Below are positions 5,707 to 8,776 of a DNA stretch of 8,776 nucleotides, in pieces. The stretch spans positions 1 through 8,776 of the forward strand of contig CAAGLL010000032.1 of NCBI GenBank assembly GCA_900770725.1, read 5' to 3'. Both the position numbers and the translations under genes were made by a program. Numbering within the stretch: the first letter of the stretch is position 1; the number at the start of each line of letters is the position of its first letter. The stretch is from an uncultured Succinivibrio sp. Lineage in GTDB: Bacteria > Pseudomonadota > Gammaproteobacteria > Enterobacterales > Succinivibrionaceae. The notes beneath the pieces are model-generated. The model did not search any database and had not been told where the DNA came from. It worked only from the letters and a program-made list of their open reading frames with translations.

Positions 5707-5913
5707 ATGGACACGTTGATGAAAGGCGCACTGCGCATGGTCGCCATAGCCATGAGTTCCAGCCGGACCGATGAATGGCTTGAGGACCAGCATCAGCAAC
5801 TGCCTGTTTCCACTCCTGTCCTCAAAGGCGCAAGCGTGCAATACGACGATGAAACGTGGTTCCGCACCGTCGGCGATGATCTGCGCGAGGCCATAAAAAC
5901 GCTCAAGTCGTAA
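5707..5913 (+). CDS. Small protein of unknown function (68 residues)
   Basis: The ATG at 5707 has a very good ribosome binding site, AAGGAG (5696-5701), 5 bases upstream, which is the main reason to believe it. The protein starts with a weakly hydrophobic MKGALRMVAIAMSSS stretch, too short and polar for a sure membrane helix. It continues with DEWLEDQHQQLP and ends in a charged helix-prone segment WFRTVGDDLREAIKTLKS. I do not recognise it. It lies 238 bases after the Fic gene and is followed by about 155 bases without a gene before the IS66 remnant. It could be a true small gene or a surviving 5' end of a longer one. Confidence 0.5.
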   Translation: MDTLMKGALRMVAIAMSSSRTDEWLEDQHQQLPVSTPVLKGASVQYDDETWFRTVGDDLREAIKTLKS

Positions 5914-6068
5914 GCCATCCCATCAGCAAATTCCACCTGGCAAGGGCGAACGGAGCCTAAGTTCGATCATACGGTTCATCTTCGGCCCGACCAGGGCATC
6001 TGTCTGCATTTAAGACATAGCAGCGAGCTACCTGGCGCCTCTGAATTTGGAAATTACGGCTGAAGTGA

Positions 6069-6094
6069 GTCTTATCCGAGATCTCGGATAAGAC
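6069..6094. repeat. Perfect 26-bp palindrome at the IS66 breakpoint
   Basis: The half-site GTCTTATCCGAGA (6069-6081) is followed directly by its reverse complement (6082-6094) with no spacer and no mismatch, centred on AGATCT. It ends a few bases before the codons for HARRPLH, where the transposase similarity begins. Confidence 0.9.
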
Positions 6095-6980
6095 GCATGC
6101 GAGACGACCATTGCACCGCCTGCTCGACGGCATGCGCCTGCTTGGGATCTACAACAGCAAGCTCGTCCCGAACGGCAGGTTCAGCGAGTTCCAAAGGAGG
6201 CTCAAGGAGTTCCGCAAGACGGAGGAAGGGAGCAGGCTCTCGGATCTCTCGTGCAGGCTGCTGTGGATCTACTGCCTCATCAACAGCCTGTTCGCCATCG
6301 GCGGCGCCGTCGCGAGGCGCCACCGGTACGAGTGCCGGGCCCCGGAGTTCAAGGCCGATCTGCTCAAGGCCAGGAAGGAGAGGCCGCTCCCCATAGTCAA
6401 CGCCATATTCGACTCCATCAGGCTCTGCATCCTCGCCCACAGGGAGATCATGGACATGCGCGTCGGCAGCGACGGGAGGCTCAGGCTCCGCGCCGTCAAG
6501 CGCTACCCGCAGTCGAAGGCCCTCGTGCACCTGCTGCGCTTCGAGAAGGAGCTGCGCGAGTTCACCGCCAGCGCCGACGTCGAGCTCAGCCAGAGCACGG
6601 CCGAGCGCAGCCTCAAGCTTGGGATCTGCGCGCGCAAGTCATTCATGTTCATCCAGTCGGTCGATGTGGGCCACGCCTTCGCCGACTTCCAGACCATAGC
6701 CAACACCTGCGCCGGGAACGGCGTGCCCGTCCAGCCCTACCTGCTGTGGCTGTGCGCCAACATCAAGCTGCGCATGGCCAGGATGCAGGCCGGCGGGCAG
6801 GACGATCCGACGTTCTTTGCCATGCCCGGCAGGCGCGCCATCGTGAACGAGGACGGCAGCAGGACCGTCCTGGACATGTACGATCCGAGGAACAAGTGGT
6901 GCTGGGACAAGGTGAGCGTCAAGGGCCTCGCCCCCTACGAGTACCGCGCCCTGCTCGACCGCCTCGGCGGCGCGTCCTGA
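6069..6980 (+). pseudogene. IS66-family transposase, C-terminal half only
   Basis: The frame is open from 6069 to TGA 6978-6980. Recognisable sequence starts with HARRPLH (from 6096), which matches the conserved C-W-x-H-x-R-R block midway through IS66 transposases. The region coding for AERSLKLGICARKS, then a segment ending in NGVPVQPYLLWLCANIKLRM, is the typical IS66 C-terminal pattern (AERxLRxxxxGRKN, then a helical tail). Full IS66 transposases are about 500-550 residues; here fewer than 300 remain. The N-terminal zinc finger and most of the DDE core are missing. No proper start exists; a TTG at 6111 gives 289 residues but lacks a ribosome binding site. The GC content and GC-ending codons are extreme compared with the genes to its right. 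No accessory tnpA or tnpB (IS66 orf1/orf2) and no terminal repeat pair were found. It cannot be active. Confidence 0.8.
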
Positions 6981-6985
6981 GCCCG

Positions 6986-7083
6986 GGGCCCTGGATGCAG
7001 GGCCCGCCAATCCGCAAAAGCCGCATTCGCGGCATCAATCCAGCCAGAAATCCACATGCCGGCAAGGCCCCCTGAAGGGGGCC
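6986..7083. repeat. Three tandem hairpins after the transposase remnant
   Basis: GGGCCCT (6986-6992) pairs with AGGGCCC (6999-7005). GCCGC (7020-7024) pairs with GCGGC (7029-7033). GGCCCCCT (7066-7073) pairs with AGGGGGCC (7076-7083). None has a T-run. They may be the structured 3' end of the IS, which helps block read-through, or separate palindromes. Confidence 0.55.
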
Positions 7084-7157
7084 GCGGCCCGCCACGGCCC
7101 ACTTCGGCCCAGATGTGGACCAAATACCGGACAGATACATCTCGATCCCCCCCGGGT

Positions 7158-7475
7158 GTTGAAGCAAGTGTCAATATCTCGGTGTCGTGCGACATGTTTG
7201 ACGACACCTTGATCGCGCTGTTGAACGGCTCCGAGATCTTGAATGATCACAACCCAAATATTAACCAAACAACCAACCTAGGCTGGGAGCCTACGCAGAA
7301 TTACTCCAAGTCCTTCACCTTCACCCTCCATGCCGGAAGATCGTCGAGCCTGGTGCTGAGGGTTGTGAATTCAGGAGGTGACTACCACCTTCGGAACTTG
7401 AACCTGTCCTACTCATGGGAGTGGATCGCAAGGAAGAGGGATATTCCAGTTGCTTTCCGGTTTGCCGCATCTTGA
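7158..7475 (+). pseudogene. C-terminal fragment of a beta-rich, adhesin- or fibre-like protein
   Basis: The frame is open from 7056, but protein-like sequence begins near 7158. From there it has the alternating pattern of a beta-sandwich domain: VNISVSCDMFDDTLIALLNG, then a W/Y-rich loop, then SFTFTLHAGRSSSLVLRVVN and a short SGGDYHLRNLNLSYSWEW. An 'LNG' turn and 'HAG..S.LVLRVVNSGG' are common in extracellular sugar-binding or fibre domains. There is no ribosome binding site at any start (GTG or ATG 7194), so the 5' end was probably lost when the transposon landed upstream. The last 16 residues (RKRDIPVAFRFAAS) fit the fold less well and may be out of register. The TGA 7473-7475 lies inside the next promoter. 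The family is not recognised with confidence. Confidence 0.45.
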
Positions 7476-7500
7476 AAATGACAACCTTTGGTGTTACAAT
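7472..7500 (+). promoter_or_regulatory. Promoter of the DUF4160 operon
   Basis: TTGAAA (7472-7477), 17 bases, TACAAT (7495-7500): each box matches consensus at 5 of 6 positions. The predicted start near 7507 leaves a short leader containing AAAGGAGG (7513-7520) ahead of the ATG at 7526. Confidence 0.7.
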
Positions 7501-7525
7501 AAAGCCATGACCAAAGGAGGCCGGC

Positions 7526-7801
7526 ATGCTTTATCCTTTTTTAAGTGACGGAAGATATGAAATAGCTTTTTCCGAAATACAGAAGGTGGACGGGATCAAC
7601 CAGATCCGCATATACGCTGAAGAACCCTGGCCAGGACATTTTGAATTTAAAACTCTTGAATTTTATATCCCTTCAAGGAAATTAACCAAATTGATAGGAT
7701 ATAGCGATGACGAACAAAAAAAGATTATTGATTTAGCCATGACTTGGAAAGATATGCTTTTCAGAAAAGCAAAAGAATATGATGAAGAAGGAAAGAAGTA
7801 A
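7526..7801 (+). CDS. Unknown 91-residue protein, partner of a DUF4160 protein
   Basis: The ATG at 7526 follows AAAGGAGG by about 5 bases and a strong promoter. The protein begins MLYPFLSDGRYEIAFSEIQK, has a likely beta-strand core (INQIRIYAEEPWPGHFEFKT, then LEFYIPSRKLTKLIGYS), and ends in a helix rich in Lys and Glu. There is no signal peptide or membrane segment. I do not recognise a family. Its stop TAA (7799-7801) is immediately followed by the ATG of the next gene, so the two are co-transcribed and probably translationally coupled. DUF4160 genes are often next to a small partner (frequently DUF2442), in arrangements resembling toxin-antitoxin pairs; this one would fill that place without being an evident DUF2442. 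The gene is AT-rich compared with the flanks, suggesting import. Confidence 0.8.
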   Translation: MLYPFLSDGRYEIAFSEIQKVDGINQIRIYAEEPWPGHFEFKTLEFYIPSRKLTKLIGYSDDEQKKIIDLAMTWKDMLFRKAKEYDEEGKK

Positions 7802-8062
7802 ATGCCGTACTTGTATCAATTATTACAATACATAATTTACTTTACATCATTCGATCAGGGCGAACCTTTTCATGTCCATGTAACAAAACGGGAATATTAC
7901 AGAAAAGGCGATACTTCACATTCTGAAAAGATCTGGTTGGGGAAATTTGGTCAAGCTCAGTTGGCCACATCTGGGAAAAACATTAAGGGATCAGATCTTA
8001 ATGATATTTTGCTTTTTCTAAAAACAAATGATTTAATCTATAAAAAAGCTGTTGAAACATAG
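7802..8062 (+). CDS. DUF4160-family small protein
   Basis: The 86-residue product matches the DUF4160 layout. It starts with a hydrophobic segment (LYQLLQYIIYFTS), then has FDQGEPFHVHV at residues 17-27, equivalent to the family's EPPHIHV, then a strand KIWLG and a C-terminal helical part with LNDILLFLKTNDLIYKK. The two histidines His24 and His26 are the family hallmark and could be catalytic or metal-binding. Biochemical function is unestablished; a role as one half of a toxin-antitoxin-like pair is inferred from size and gene order. The ATG directly abuts the previous stop, and the tail of that gene (GAAGGAAAG) supplies the ribosome binding site. After the TAG the same frame stays open for about 30 more codons, see findings. 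Confidence 0.75.
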   Translation: MPYLYQLLQYIIYFTSFDQGEPFHVHVTKREYYRKGDTSHSEKIWLGKFGQAQLATSGKNIKGSDLNDILLFLKTNDLIYKKAVET

Positions 8063-8129
8063 TGCCAGCTCTTCAATACAACCCCTGATAAAATAAACTT
8101 CTACCGCAACTTTAAAGAAACTCAGGAAA

Positions 8130-8158
8130 TTGACACAGGGAACAGAAGAGATTAAAAA
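8130..8158 (+). promoter_or_regulatory. Promoter of the XRE regulator gene
   Basis: A perfect TTGACA (8130-8135), 17 bases, then TAAAAA (8153-8158), 4 of 6 matches. Transcription would start near 8165, about 40 bases before the ATG at 8207. Confidence 0.5.
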
Positions 8159-8206
8159 ACATCATTATAAATAAGCAACATTATTCATGAACGGGTTATA
8201 CAAGTA

Positions 8207-8485
8207 ATGCCCGATAATTGGTGGATTACTGCCACAACTTTAAAAACTGCATTGGTTACGACATCGGAAGGGGTCTCGTTGAAGTATCTGGAAGAACAAA
8301 TGACAAAATGGCGGGAAGAGTCGGGCCTCAAGCAGGCCGAAATTGCAAGAAAAATGGGGATCACCAGGCAAAGTCTTTACAAGTTGCGGAAAAATGCCGA
8401 AGCAGCCGGGATCGGCACATTGGCAAAATACGCCCATGCCTGCGGAGTAAAAGAACCGGTGATTGATCTGAGCAAGGTTCGTTAA
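8207..8485 (+). CDS. Small XRE-family helix-turn-helix regulator, antitoxin-like
   Basis: The 92-residue protein has a Cro/CI-type helix-turn-helix at about residues 36-83: KQAEIARKMGITRQSLYKL (42-60) gives the two DNA-binding helices, with Gln43, Ala47 and Ser56 at usual positions. It would bind DNA as a dimer, probably repressing its own promoter. The size and single domain are like antitoxins of HigA or MqsA-adjacent type, but no toxin gene follows. The ATG at 8207 has no recognisable ribosome binding site; ATG at 8300 (codon 32) would give a minimal 61-residue domain, also without a clear one. The first 23 residues (WWITATTLKTALVTT) are not part of the fold and may be untranslated. It lies 145 bases after the DUF4160 gene, with its own promoter. 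Nothing else clear follows to the window end. Confidence 0.8.
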   Translation: MPDNWWITATTLKTALVTTSEGVSLKYLEEQMTKWREESGLKQAEIARKMGITRQSLYKLRKNAEAAGIGTLAKYAHACGVKEPVIDLSKVR

Positions 8486-8776
8486 CCGGCATTTGCATGT
8501 CATCATGATCCCGATCGTATAAGTATTTGATTATAAATCAATAAATTCGACCCCCGTTTTTTTTGGCCTTCAAACAAGGCCTTGGGGCCAGCTCTTTGGA
8601 AATTTGGAATTTCGAATTTGGCTCTGCAATGCGGGTTCCAGCGATTCCATCCTGTTGGAATGGCCGTGCAGGCCCCCTCCAGTCCGGATTTTCCGAACTC
8701 CTTTGGATTACGCTTTTTGCGGCCAAAGTAATCGGATCGGGGGCGTTTTGGCCCTGGAATAGGGGCCGGATGGCGG
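8486..8776. other. Intergenic tail with short repeats, no gene seen
   Basis: The AT-rich island ends at about 8550. The rest holds an 8-T run (8557-8564), a stem GGCCTT (8565-8570) / AAGGCC (8576-8581), a triple near-repeat of AATTTGG / AATTTCG / AATTTGG around 8601-8621, and inverted repeats ATTCCA/TGGAAT and GATTAC/GTAATC. A weak dif-like match is at 8512-8538. Open frames here look spurious. Confidence 0.45.

Noticed and set aside
8557..8581. T-run next to a GGCCTT/AAGGCC hairpin as a terminator.
   Set aside because: The T-run precedes the hairpin on the plus strand and becomes an A-run after it on the minus strand, so it has the wrong order for an intrinsic terminator in either direction.
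8538..8726. A 62-codon minus-strand frame at the right end.
   Set aside because: It runs through inverted repeats and the poly-T tract, with no start signal. It resembles the spurious frames often predicted over intergenic repeats.
1..8776. CRISPR arrays, tRNA or rRNA genes, riboswitches.
   Set aside because: No regularly spaced direct repeats, no tRNA-like T-arm with acceptor pairing, and no ribosomal RNA stretches were seen on reading both strands.

Overview
The window reads as a bacterial accessory region, most likely gammaproteobacterial. The main support is a 28-bp sequence at 1037-1064 that matches the E. coli dif recombination site at 22 of 28 positions, including all 11 bases of the XerD arm. 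Sigma70-type promoters and good Shine-Dalgarno sequences fit this. Most of the window is GC-rich and full of GATC. An AT-rich island at about 7480-8550 looks imported. The gene families present (an AAA-ATPase/PD-(D/E)XK protein, Fic, an IS66 remnant) are common in host-associated anaerobes such as Succinivibrionaceae, but the taxon is a guess.

Layout. 1-54: probable last codons of a paralogue of the ATPase gene found further right. 323-894: promoter, ribosome binding site and a broken or frameshifted gene resembling glycosyltransferase family 25. 1037-1064: dif-like XerC/XerD site. 1292-3100 (minus): 602-residue AAA-ATPase-like protein with a C-terminal PD-(D/E)XK nuclease fold. 3101-3581: no gene, but three strong GC-rich hairpins. 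3582-4163 (minus): membrane-anchored protein with four cysteines and a charged tail. 4301-4474: possible 57-residue protein with a very good ribosome binding site. 4454-5468: Fic toxin-antitoxin operon with a near-consensus promoter, a VbhA-type antitoxin and an overlapping Fic AMP-transferase. 5707-5913: small unknown protein. 6069-6980: C-terminal half of an IS66 transposase, cut at a perfect 26-bp palindrome and followed by three hairpins. 7158-7475: fragment of a beta-rich, adhesin-like protein. 7472-8062: AT-rich two-gene operon whose second gene is a DUF4160 protein. 8130-8485: small XRE-type regulator with its own promoter.

How it fits together. No metabolic pathway is visible. The genes are self-contained modules of the kind that accumulate near recombination hot spots: one clear toxin-antitoxin pair, one candidate pair (the 91-residue protein with DUF4160), a lone antitoxin-like regulator, putative nucleases, and debris of a transposon and of surface-related genes. 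If the dif-like site is the chromosomal dif, the window lies at the replication terminus. If it is a secondary Xer site, parts of the window may have arrived by Xer-mediated integration. The most unusual items are the dif-like site, the DUF4160 operon, the 26-bp palindrome at the IS66 breakpoint, and the two in-frame stops in the glycosyltransferase-like gene, each bypassed by skipping a single T.
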